A stretch of DNA of 37,500 nt from Chromera velia. Its lineage: Eukaryota; Sar; Chromeraceae. Within the stretch, counting starts at the first letter, position 1. Every line of letters begins with the position of its first letter. Where the stretch lies: contig JAHBMJ010000368.1 of assembly GCA_018398765.1 (NCBI GenBank), forward strand, positions 1 through 37,500, read 5' to 3'. Shown in pieces: positions 23,662 through 34,175 of the stretch. A program made the translations under genes and the position numbers. The notes beneath the pieces were generated by a model. It made no database searches and was not told the DNA's origin. It saw only the letters and a program-made list of their open reading frames with translations.

Positions 23662-25742
23662 GGAGCCATGCATGATTCTCCGAAAAGGTGCGTCAGTTGA
23701 GAGGTGGTGCGTGCGTAAGTCTGTCGTCTGAACTTGTCTGCCTCTTATAAGCTCCCTGCAGAATTTGTCCCCACTCCTCTCTCTACCCCCAACTAATCCA
23801 GCAAAGAAAAAAGAACGCCTTGGAAGAACGTACGACCCACAAGAGTGCATTTATGGATGGAGTCAGCTGGCATCAAAGGGAACGCAAAAAGCAAATGGGA
23901 GAGATCAAATGGCCTGCATGCAAGCAGACATACATGCACGCATTCAGAAAGGTTTATGTCTACCTGGTGTGTGTGATTGATTGCAGATCTCTTGAAGGAC
24001 ATCGGCGCGCAATCAGCGCGGGCAAACGGGGGGGAGAAGAGGGGGGGAGAGGTCGGGAGCGCAGTATCAAAAAAAGGGGGTGTACTGAGACGTGCGTGCT
24101 CAGCTTTCTTTCAACTGTCCGGTCCCCTCTTTGTCAATCCTTCTCTTTTCGTCAGCAACGCTACTGCAGAAGCGTCCCCCCCCAGATTTGCACCTTTCCT
24201 TCGCTCTTGCTTCTTTCTTCTCTTATTTCTTGATGAATTGCTCTCCCATCGGCTCGATCATCATATCCTTTCGGCCTTATCTTTCTCTTTTCTCCTTCTT
24301 TTGTGGCGTGCTTTGTGACCACCTGTAAGTGCGTCCTTTCTTTGTGGCTCCCCAGTGGCGGGCAGGAGGTTGCAATGTGGTTTGTTGGGGCGTTGTCTCT
24401 CACATTGAATTGGGGAAGTGGGGAGGGGGGGCAAAACAAGCTGAGTTCGTGGGTGTGCTTGCAATCTCTAATTCATTCTTGAACTGTCTTTGCTCTTCTG
24501 GCGGGCTGCATGCAACAATGAGGGGGGCACTGCAGACGAAATCGAGCGGGGGGTGAGGGAGTGAGGTGGCGTGTCATTAAATGCTGATGGCATGCGTATG
24601 GTCCCTTGAAAGCATGTCAACAAAGCTGCAAAGTCTTGCTTCGTGTTCGAGTATGGTCAGGGAGGGAATCACAAGTATATTGAGCAGAAATCGGACCAGG
24701 AAGGGCAACGTTAGTTAGCGGTCTGCCATGTGAAAGCGTCATCATTTAAAGAAGCCAGAATCTCTTTCGAATCTGATACTTTAACCCAATGCAACTTTTT
24801 GAACGATGGTTTGAATGTTTATTGAACTTTAAATAAAAAATGAAAAATAAAAAAATATATGTTTAGGCTGAGGCTGCTGAGTTCCGCTCGGGCCTTCCCG
24901 CTACTTCCCGCCATGTCTATCCTTACACAAATCATGCTGAATTGTTTTATTATAAAAAAACTGTAATACATTGATACCAATTACCATAGTCCCATTCGTG
25001 ATTTTATATACTTTTAGTATGATTGTGTCTGTACGTACTTAGTAGAGTACTAGAGTACACTACACTAGGCACTAGAACCTAGATTGATTGATTGATTGAT
25101 TGATATGAATAGAACTAGCAATAGAATCAAGGAATTACAGTTAAAAGTAAAACTTTTCGCATTAAAATGTGGCCCTAGCTTAGTAGAGGCAAAGTTATTC
25201 ATTTGAATCTCTATTTGGCTAGAGCCTATATGGCTCACCGGCTTTAACCTCATACATCATTATATATCATTTGAATCTCTATAGCTAATTTAATTAATTC
25301 ATTAATTAGGAGCTAGAGAAGAAGCATTACTTACTAGATCACTCAAATTCACATAAAATTATTAGGACAAAATATAAGATTTAGTATAAGATTAGGATAA
25401 GATGTATGTTCTAGCCCACTTCTGGGAATCGATCCCCGTGGTCCACTGCTAGATCTTCATAAACTTCAAAGTTGGCTAAGTTACACTGGCCCAGATAAAA
25501 AATTAGACTTAAAATGACATTTACCGTTTCTTGCGCTGCATACTTGTTTGCAGGTCGGGCCGCGGCTGCCAGCCTCCGGGGCTGCATGGTGAGTTAGTGA
25601 ACATAATTTAGTATTAATTTAGTGTACGCCTAGGCTAAAACTTTATCTCCATATTGAATCATTCATGATTCATACACCATGACGAGAGACAGCGTTGTCG
25701 AGAGTCGAACCCTAGGTCGAACCATACGGGCAATGCATGCTG
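23662..25742. other. Convergent intergenic region with AT-rich island
   Basis: Lies between the 3' ends of CFAP45 (plus) and the unknown gene (minus). 23662-24560 is of normal composition and without exons I can support. 24780-25640 is AT-rich, with (GATT)n at about 25083 and TTAATTAA words. No gene seen. Confidence 0.6.
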
Positions 25743-27039
25743 TCATTCATAATACACAGAATTGCTATTATACCAAGCGACAAGGCGCTGTGCAAGCGCT
25801 TTTGCACTTACACGATCTGGCGCACGGAGCCGAAGAAGCAGACGCGGTAGACGCCACACAGGACCTTCGTTGAATTCGTCGCGCCGACCTCTCTTCTTTC
25901 CGGACCCTGATTTACTGCTCTTGCGGGTGCGCTGTGCTATGCTTTTTCCGGACGCTCTGGATTGAGTTGGGGGTGTGAAGCCCCCAACATCAAACAGAAC
26001 TAGATCTCCCAAACCTGCAATGTCTCTAAAGTCTACTGAAGAGAAAGATTCACTCGCGTTTTCTTCTTCTTCCTCTTCCTCGTCTTCCTCCTCATCCTCT
26101 TCCATCCCCCACTCGCCACGATCACTTACAAAAGACAAACCTCCCTCCTCTCCTTCTGCCGTGCCCTCGGCCTCTGTCATCTCGAATTCCACCGGGGAGA
26201 GGGGGAACAGAGAGACGTCATCCCGCACATCCTCAGCGTTTCGTTTGGCCTCCAGAAACTCCGACACAGTCAGCGCATACCAGCCGCCACCAGCCGACCC
26301 CATGGTGCTCTCCTGAGGGACCTCAGGTTCGCACCCCTCTGCACTGGCCTCGTCGAGGAAGGACTGCACACACTTGTTTGTAACACACAGAAAGAAAGAC
26401 AGACTGAAAGGGAGACTGGCAAACTGGAAGGTCAGGCAAAGAGACAAGTAGGGAGATGTAAGCAGAGAACGGAGGGCGGAAGTGGGGGAGAGAAGGAAAG
26501 GCAGGGAAACGAAAGACCGAAGCTACCAGACGAAAGGAGAGGGAGAAAGAAGAAAATCAGACAGAGAGGTGGACCGACGGACGGATGGACAGGAAGACAG
26601 ATGACTGGTCCTTTCCCTACTCCATACATACATACATACACACACACACATACGTGTATGTGTACATACGGGCCGACGGGCAGACTACATGTTCTTTCTC
26701 CTCCCTCCTTTTTCTAGGCAGACAGACAGACAGGCCGACACATAGACGCACAGAGAAACAGACCTGCACAAGCAGATTCAGAAGGGGTTCCCCAGGCTTT
26801 CTGCAAATGCGACAAGAAAAACAAACAAAACAAACAAGATATGGAGGCAGGAGAGTTCACAAGGGCACAGGAGCGCGACAGATGAAGGGGAAAATATTTC
26901 GCGCAAAAAGCCGTCCAGACCATGAAATTATCTGCAATACCGAGAGGCAGACAGACAGACAGACAGAGAGACAGACTATATCGTCTTTTCTTTCCCTTTT
27001 TTTTCTCCTTCTTCAGACAGACAGACAGACAGACAGACA

Positions 27040-27132
<93 letters not shown>

Positions 27133-28863
27133 TGCTATGAAAACAGAGAACTTCACTTCACACAAACCAGCGGACAACAGAGGTCACTACGTGCGACCAA
27201 AAAGAGAAGAGGACCAACAAAAACAAGGCAGCGTCCCCAGCCGGATCTAGCCTCACCGTCTCAGTGGAGAGAAATCGACCAGGACGATTTCCGGATCACT
27301 CTCACTACCAGATCCCTGCATGAATGTATTGATTCACCTTCATATCATCATGCACATTCTTTCCGGTTTTTCTGTAAAAGCACACAGAGGCAAGAAGAGA
27401 GGGCATCCCAAAACGTTCGGGGCTCAACAGGGGCCGCATCCGACGGCAATACTCCTTCGGTGTCTAGAGACTCGTGCACACCCACAGGCACAGACACGCT
27501 CTTCGATACGACTCAGTCGCACCTCCCCCTTGCGCACAATCATAATTACAAATGTGCAGGGCGCGCTGTCGAAAGCGAGTGAAATGCAAAGACCCGAAGC
27601 GGCCATGGCCGAAGTTCGGGACCCCTCGCCTCTCCTCTCCTCTCCATACCGTTCACAGGCACCTTTAGATGCCATGGGTGAGCTGGCTCTATTTTCTTCG
27701 CCAGATAAAGCGAAAGAGAGAGAGGGGAGGAAACGAGAAGGAGACGGACCAAACTGACCTTCTGTACAGCGATCCACGGTCGTCTCTTTGCATCACACCA
27801 CTGTCGAAAGGTGTTATTCAGGGGACTGTCCTTTCGTTCTCTGGATGGAGGAACAGGAACACACGCACACACAGAGAAAGAAAGAGAGCCGCGTTACCTT
27901 CCAGGTCACGCTACTGAAACCTTCACGCCACCGTCGCTATGCTTGCCCCATTCCTATCTCTACATGGACACTAACTGTGTCTGTCTCCTGTCACATGTGC
28001 ACCATCTTCGTTGCGCCTGCCCCTCTTCCCGCTGTTTCTATGGATAGGTATGTTCCTTCCTTGTGTCATACTTGCACCCCCTTTTCGCGAGCTTCTTCAG
28101 ATGCAGAATATCCAGAGGCATTTGCCAAGGGAAGTGGACTTCTTTTTCAAAATTTCTTCATACACACCTTGACACCCCTGTGGTGCTACTGATTTTATCT
28201 TGCCCTCGTCTTCGTTACGTCACTTACTCACATGCATGCTGTAATACTTCACTCCTGGACGGCCGCATGAGTGCAGCTCCCTGACTGACTTTCTGTAGCC
28301 TGTTCCACGGGTCTGCAGGAAGCAGAGCTTCTTTGCAATGTCAAACGACACCCTCTCGTCCCTGTTCAGCCGGTGAGGGACCAGACGAGATCCCGTGCCC
28401 CGCTGACGAGCGCCTTGCCCTGCGGCAAGCAGCAATCAAAACATGCAACCACACATCTGTCTGCAACATGCACGAATGCATCCGTCTACGCCGTACCAAA
28501 CGACACCAGCGTGCGTCTATTCGGCAGCGTCATAGACTTGCACATACCTCTGGAGATTCTTTCGACGTCATCTACCACAGCTCGGAAATTTGTTTCCTTT
28601 GCAAACTGGAGACGGCCCCGGAAAGTGTGTCTTCCATCGTCCGCCGTCTCCTCAGATTCGTGCTCAACCTCAAGCCCCCCAGCCCCCCAATCCGATTCAA
28701 AAGACGACAAAGAGACCAGTGGGCGCATTCGACGACTCTTCCAGTACGGGCAAGGTGCCGCAAGGTAGGTGAAAAGAAGAGGGGTGGGTGCACCCAGTTG
28801 ACAGACTGATCGCGCATGTACGAGCTGCAGGAGACAGCCAAGCAAAGCAAACCGCTTTACCAT
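25743..28863 (-). CDS. Conserved-looking protein of unknown function, possibly plastid-targeted (6 exons)
   Basis: I do not recognise the family. Exons (minus): 28863-28548, 28419-28290, 27840-27759, 27315-27257, 26800-26764, 26363-25743. Phases 1,2,0,2,0 fit throughout and give 414 residues, stop TGA. Residues 1-17 (MVKRFALLGCLLQLVHA) look like a signal peptide, and the next 40 are Ser/Arg/Pro-rich, which suits a bipartite plastid leader (inference). The folded part seems to be about 115-215: RLNRDERVSFDIAKK, RGTGYRKERKDSPLNNTFRQ, WCDAKRRPWIAVQK, PEIVLVDFSPLRRK. An acidic run (296-309), a basic stretch (345-370) and an Arg/Leu-rich end follow. Exon 5 is a 37-bp microexon. The gene diverges from the CCB-like gene. 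Start could be the Met at 28908. Confidence 0.72.
26049..26105. repeat. (TCC/TCT)n trinucleotide tract coding for an acidic run
   Basis: Plus-strand TCC/TCT units read on the minus strand as a Glu/Asp run in the last exon of the unknown gene. Length variation here would change the protein without shifting frame. Confidence 0.85.
27014..27129. repeat. Compound (CAGA)n(CA)n(GA)n microsatellite
   Basis: About 115 bp inside the intron between exons 4 and 5 (26801-27256) of the unknown gene. The three motifs follow each other without spacer. Confidence 0.95.
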
Positions 28864-29278
28864 GGCATTGAAACTTTTCCCACACAATCTCAACACAGCG
28901 ATGCACATACTGCAGACAGAGATTGCTCTGCGGAATTAAATGGAGAACAAATCAAACCCTCGGATGCGATAGGAGAGAATCAGCCGAAGCCAGGTTCCTC
29001 AGCGGGCCGGGGTCCAACCAACGGCCCCGCCGAAAGCCCCCGGCCGTCGAGCCGCCGTCTCCTTTCAAGATCTGTGAGGGGCATCTCTCTCGTTGCCAGG
29101 TCCTCCTTTCATGCAGACTTTTGAAAGCACGGCAGAATCCTTCGAGTCAACCACCCATCTCAGAGCAGACCAAAAGTGAGAGGTGAACTGCAGAATTTCA
29201 TTGAGAGGGGGGCGCTTCAAGGTCAGTTACCTGAAGGGAGACAAGCAACGAGCAGGAGACGGCCGGGAGAAGAAAGAG
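28864..29278. promoter_or_regulatory. Divergent promoter region, unknown gene / CCB-like gene
   Basis: 415 bp between opposite start codons, of normal to GC-rich composition, with no clear TATA box. An in-frame Met at 29183 would extend the CCB-like frame by 32 residues into it. Confidence 0.4.
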
Positions 29279-30743
29279 ATGTTTCAGCGGAGTCCGGCTT
29301 TTATCGCGCTTCTAGCACTTGCTCTGTCGGCATGCTTTGCAGCTGGATTTTCCGGCAACCTTCGGAGGGTAGCACCTTTTCGGGTGCCGGCTCACTCCCC
29401 GTCTGTCGAGAGTCCTCGAAAGGAGACGGCAAAGTCGTTCGTCCGTCTCTCGGCAGACGCGAGGAGTGGAGCCTCTACTGTCGAGACCGTGGATGCCGGA
29501 GACGGCAAAAGAGCACGGACCAGAAACATGCGCGGATTTCTGGTGAGGCCGGCAGCGGCTGTCGAGCAAGGAGGGGGGTTTTTCATTCCTGGTCTCGAGG
29601 GCTGGAGACTGAACGTTGCCTTTCCTCTTGGAATTTTTCTCTTGGCGACCGTCAACCATGTGACTTCTTTGGACTACCCTGATGGTCAATTAATAAGTGA
29701 GGCAGTTGTCAGTCTTGCTGGGCTTGCATTGATTCTGCAGGGGTTGGCAGTGAGGGAAGAGGAGGAGAGGGAACGACAGAGACTGGACGATATGTCGGTG
29801 ACACAAAGAGTTTTGTTCTCGCCAATGGAGGAGGGAGACAGCCCCAGTCTCTCTGACAGTGTGAAGGACAGAGACAAACTAGAATGGGCTGCAGATGCGT
29901 TGACGAGCATCTACCCTGGAGTGGCTGTGACTTTCCTCGAAGGAGACGGCCGTCTCCTCTTCCATGTGGGGGACTATGTGGAAGAGGAGAGGGAAGAGCT
30001 TGAGAGATGTTTGGGGGATGCCGGACTTTTGGCATCTCTGACTAGAGACATAAAGGCAACATTAGAAAAAGGGGGGCAAAAGAAGGCGTACATCGACCTG
30101 GAGGAGTCAGGTCAGACTTGCGAGAACACGGATTCGTTCCATCCTTCCTTCCTTCCCTCCTTCCCTCCCTTTCTTCAATCCTTTTTTCCTTTCTTCCCGC
30201 CTCCTATTCTCTTGTTCTTTTTTTCTTCTGTCGTTCCTTGCTACGCTGCTACATTCATTGATATATTCTCACTCATCCATCCATCCATCCATCCATCCAT
30301 CCATCCATTCATTCATTCATTCATGTGGAAGGGATTCAGTGGACCCAACGTCGAGAAATAAGGAAGGAAGGAAGGAAGGAAGGAAGAAAGGAAGAAACGA
30401 GGAAAGGAAGGAAGGAAAGAAGGAAGGAAGAAAGGAAGAAAGAAAGGAAGGAAGAAAGAAAGGAAGAAAGGAAGAAAGAAAGGAAGGAAGAAAGGATGAA
30501 AGGAAGAAAGGAAGATATAGAAGAAAGGAGGGAAGGAAGAAAGAAAACAAGCAAGCAAGAAATGTCTGTGAGCGCACGTTCTGTTGGCTTCGCACTAGTG
30601 CCATGTAGCATGAATTCTCCGTCTCTCGCGAAAGCAGTTAGCGCGTTCGTAGCCACCCTGCAGTCCCATGCAGGAAGGATCCTGGCTACCTTTCCCGACC
30701 CTGCATTGCATTATGAATTCTCACTTGCCTTATGAATATACGT

Positions 30744-30778
<35 letters not shown>

Positions 30779-31132
30779 CGTGTGTGTATGCGCGTGTGTA
30801 TGCGCGTGCGCTTTGTGTGCTTCTGTGCAGGGCCGCAAGTGGCGGGTGTGCAATCGTACCTGAAGAGAATATTTCCTCGCACTGCAAGATGCGCTGTGTT
30901 GATGTCCATTGGAGCGGGCTCTTCTTCTTCTGAAGGAGAAATCTCGGCCAAAGCGCGGGAAACTGGGTGTCTGGTGGCTGTGGGGTCCTTTCGGTCCCGT
31001 GAGGAGAGCATTCTTTTAGAGAGCAGGAGAAAGGGGGGAGAAGGACAAGGGGGATGGAGTCAGTCTGATGGAAAAGAGTGGGTTCCGCCCGAGTCACGCT
31101 ATTTAGACGCTGTCCGTTCTTTCGTTCACTAG
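29279..31132 (+). CDS. Probable CCB2/CCB4-type cofactor assembly factor of cytochrome b6f, plastid (2 exons)
   Basis: CCB2/CCB4 (DUF2930) proteins act at the thylakoid membrane in attaching haem ci to cytochrome b6. Exons 29279-30110 and 30831-31132, phase 1, 377 residues, stop TAG. Residues 1-23 are a clear signal peptide (IALLALALSACFAAG) with Phe24 just after it, the pattern of a bipartite leader for a secondary plastid; a basic Ser/Arg-rich region to about 100 suits a transit peptide. Two membrane segments follow (about 109-128 and 139-158). Next is an EEERERQRLD linker and a soluble domain (LEWAADALTSIYPGVAVTFL, DGRLLFHVGDY), ending GCLVAVGSFRSRE. The assignment rests on this layout and remembered family resemblance. 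Start chosen at 29279 because the signal peptide begins there. The 720-bp intron starts GTCAGA and ends TGCAG. Confidence 0.66.
30273..30324. repeat. (CATC)n(CATT)n microsatellite in the CCB-like intron
   Basis: Tandem CATC then CATT units within intron 30111-30830. Confidence 0.95.
30360..30560. repeat. 200-bp purine-only (GGAA)/(GAAA) tract in the CCB-like intron
   Basis: Almost uninterrupted purines on the coding strand built of GGAA, GAAA and GAAG units. A pyrimidine tract (CCTT)n lies upstream at about 30140-30200, so the transcript could fold back between them. Confidence 0.95.
30745..30800. repeat. (GT)n microsatellite just before the CCB-like 3' splice site
   Basis: TG repeats with ATGCG interruptions, ending about 30 bases before the acceptor at 30830. 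Confidence 0.95.
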
Positions 31133-34124
31133 TCCATTCATTAGTTACATGGTCAGTTCATCTGTTAAAAAATAATGTATTCGTAGATGTAACTATATTC
31201 ACATATTAAAAGATCTAAACAGGCAGTGTTATAAGAGATTATGACAAGGTTACATTAGGTGCTACTAGGCTATACTAGTTTAATTTGGCGTCATAAGGGC
31301 CAATGATACTAGCAATGATAAGGCCTTAAGCACTGATAGGCAGTAAACAAATCATGCAAACTGAGATAGATTTATATTTTTTTTTGGTGAATTAATTCAA
31401 TGAAAATTTAGATATATTTCCAGAGATAAGGTCAGTATGATTGATGCGTACTGTTAGACCGTGTACTGTGTTGTAATTTGTTAGTGTCTTTCTGGAACTG
31501 CTTGCGTGCACTAGTCCGTGTGAGCCTCGTGGTGGGGCACATTCATAAATATAATTGTTTTGATTTTTGTCACATAATTTTATGGTTGTTGTACGTTGTT
31601 GTCCCGTATATATAAAATAACGAGATCTATCCTACAGTGTATTTAGCTAGTTAAAAACTAGTTTTTCACTGTTGTATCAATCCCGGCGATCCACTTTCTC
31701 CGCAGACCTGAATTACCGTGAGATCTTTAACGTGAATATCGTCATCTACCCCTAGCTACACTTTATCAGTCGTATCTCGAAACGTGTTAGGCTATGTACA
31801 ATATTTTAAGATTTTATTATTATTGTTTATTAAATGACTGATAAACGTTTTTAAAAAAGATTATTTAAAGATGTATAATGATACATACTGTGGATAACAT
31901 ACGACGTAGCATAACATACATAGCATTGCATTGATTATTTTTTGACGCAACATGAAGAAACGGAGGGAAAACCAGATTTTTTGAGTGAATTAATGCATGC
32001 TTTTTTCTTCATTCTCCTTGTCCATGAGAGAAAGCAGGTCCCTAGACGACAATGACTGACTTGGGACCTTACTCAGCAGCCAGACTATGCACACCTAACG
32101 AGTCAAGTGTCATCTCGTCCTCCGAGTCGTTGAATTCTATTCCTGCTCTGCACTGTGGCTTGCGAGAGTCAGAGAGTCGCAGGTGTTGAGGATAGAGACA
32201 CAGATCTGTGCGGAAACTGCCCCCTCTCCATTTTTGATGAAATTTCCTTCCCCCCTCTCCTCCTCTCCGTGTGAGAGATGGTGGCCATCATGGTGCAGTG
32301 CATGCAAGCAACACTTTGTGAACGTACGCTGCACGTCACATCAAAGGGAGAGAAGCTGCAGCCCCTGCCTCCAATATCTTCTTTCTCGTTGAGCGTCTGA
32401 CCCATGAGCAGACCGTGCTACAGATGCCTAGAACACACACGCAGCCATACGCAGCCCCCCCAACCATGCATGCGCAGAGCTGACTGAGTCTTCATTCGCA
32501 GCAGCGTAGGCATGCATGCAGAAACCAAAAACAGCACGATCCTTTACAAAGAGCCGACAAGCCCCCTTGAGAGCAAGCACCCATGACAAGGGGGACAGGC
32601 ATGCCTACATCGGCCGACACGAATCTCACGTTAGAAACTTAAAATAGGAGGGGGAAAGGAGAAGAAGAGAGAGCGGTCAGGGAACAGAGCCGTATGGAAA
32701 CGAAACAAAGAAACTTTAAGCCGGAAAACAGAGACAGACAGAGAGTGTGAGAGAGAGACGGAGAGTGAGAGAGCAAAGAAGAAAATTCTTGCATCCACGC
32801 GGTCATCGATCACTTTCTGATTCTCTTCTCCATCGATCAGTTTTGGGAAGCCAGAAGAGACTCCAAATATAACATTCCATGAAACAACGAATTAAGCGTG
32901 CCACCACTTCGATCTACCTTTCTTTTGTTTCTCTTTACTCTCCACTTCCGCGCTTGTTGCCTCAGGGAAGAACATGCAGGCAGACACGTACGTGAACATA
33001 CAAACAGGCACAGAAGGAATCCCCCCTCCCCCTCCACTTTGTTGCCCTGTCTTCCTTGCCCATTCTTCTTTTTCTTCTTCTCTCTCTCCAATTCCCGGCC
33101 TTGTCAGGACTGAGTCTCTCAGGAGGCCTCCATGCAGGTCGTCTAAATTGATGCATGGAGGGGGGAGAAGAAATGTGTGAACTGCTACAAACAGAAAAAC
33201 AAGTCATGCATGCATCCATGCACAAGTCGGCCCTCTTCGACTTCCTTCTTCATCATCTTAATTTGAAGGGAGATCCGTCCAGCCGAGGAGACGGAGAACT
33301 ACATACTGCAGACAGGTTCACAAGACGGGGACAAACCATCTCTGTCTGCCCCGTTCTGTCCATGCTTTGATCCTTCTCCGCTAGAGATTCCCAACGCCCT
33401 TCCCTTTCTCAGTGAAATTCTCATGTCCCACTGACGACTGTATTGTTCCGTGCACTTTCAATCACAGAAGACCGAAATCAGCCTCCCTTCCGGCCGTTCG
33501 TCTTCTTTCGCATATTGAAATTCCCTTTCCCTCCCCCCCCCCGGTTTCAGACCTCTCCTCAACCGGTTGACAGGTGTTTCAGTACGGTCACTTCCCCCCT
33601 CCAAAACGCCTCTTTCCCTCACCCTGTCCGTCCTTCGGCGGCTCTTCAGGCCGTGGAGGCCCCGCCGGCCCCCAACCGGATCCCCTGTGCTTCGGGGAAA
33701 ACCCTGGAGGAGGCGCTGTCTGCCTCGCCGCGTCCGCCCCGAAGTTCCTCCTGTCGACCTCCTCCCGCGTCTCCGTGTTGCCCCTCAACTCCTTCTGCCG
33801 CCGAGCCATTGTATCCAGCCGTGCACTCTGTCTCGGGTGCACGGCGGGGGGGCGAGGGGAGAGGAAACTATCCTCCAAAGTCCTAGTGCTCTCAATAAAA
33901 GAGCGTTGGAGGGGGGCCCGAGATGGAGCCCCGAGAGGCCCTGGGGTGAAAAGGGACAACAAACGCCTTGGCTGGGCCTGAGAGGGAGGCGGAGGACAAG
34001 GGAAAGTCAGGGCCCGACGCAACCTGCTGGGGGGACCGGGGAGGGCCCAACGCAACCTGCTGGGGGGGCCGGGAGGGCCCGACACAAGCTGCTAGGGGCA
34101 CCGGGAAGCGCCCGACGCAAGCTG
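31133..34124. other. Convergent intergenic region, AT-rich in its first third
   Basis: 31133-31990 is AT-rich without exons. 32000-33560 has normal composition, several TGCATGCA words (about 32511 and 33206) and no exon chain I can support. On the minus strand 33588-34085 is open in the same frame as the last RRM exon, beyond its stop, and could be an alternative tail of that protein. Confidence 0.55.
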
Positions 34125-34175
34125 CTAGGGGGACCGGGAAGTGCCCAATGCAACCTGCTGGGAGGACCGGGGGGG
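34012..34175. repeat. 33-bp GC-rich minisatellite, five units
   Basis: Five units beginning GCCC(G/A)A, of 33, 32, 33, 33 and about 34 bp, at the 3' end of the RRM gene. 33 bp equals 11 codons, but the 32-bp unit shifts the frame. On the minus strand units carry CCAG/CAG-GTTGCG words that resemble splice sites. Confidence 0.9.

Noticed and set aside
25411-25724. tRNA B-box-like words (GATCGATTCCC and GGTTCGAC on the minus strand)
   Set aside because: No A box, acceptor stem or T-stem pairing can be formed around them.
33443-33886. 147-residue plus-strand frame, Pro/Ser-rich
   Set aside because: Low-complexity, overlaps the opposite-strand tail frame of the RRM gene, and shows no splice sites or family resemblance.
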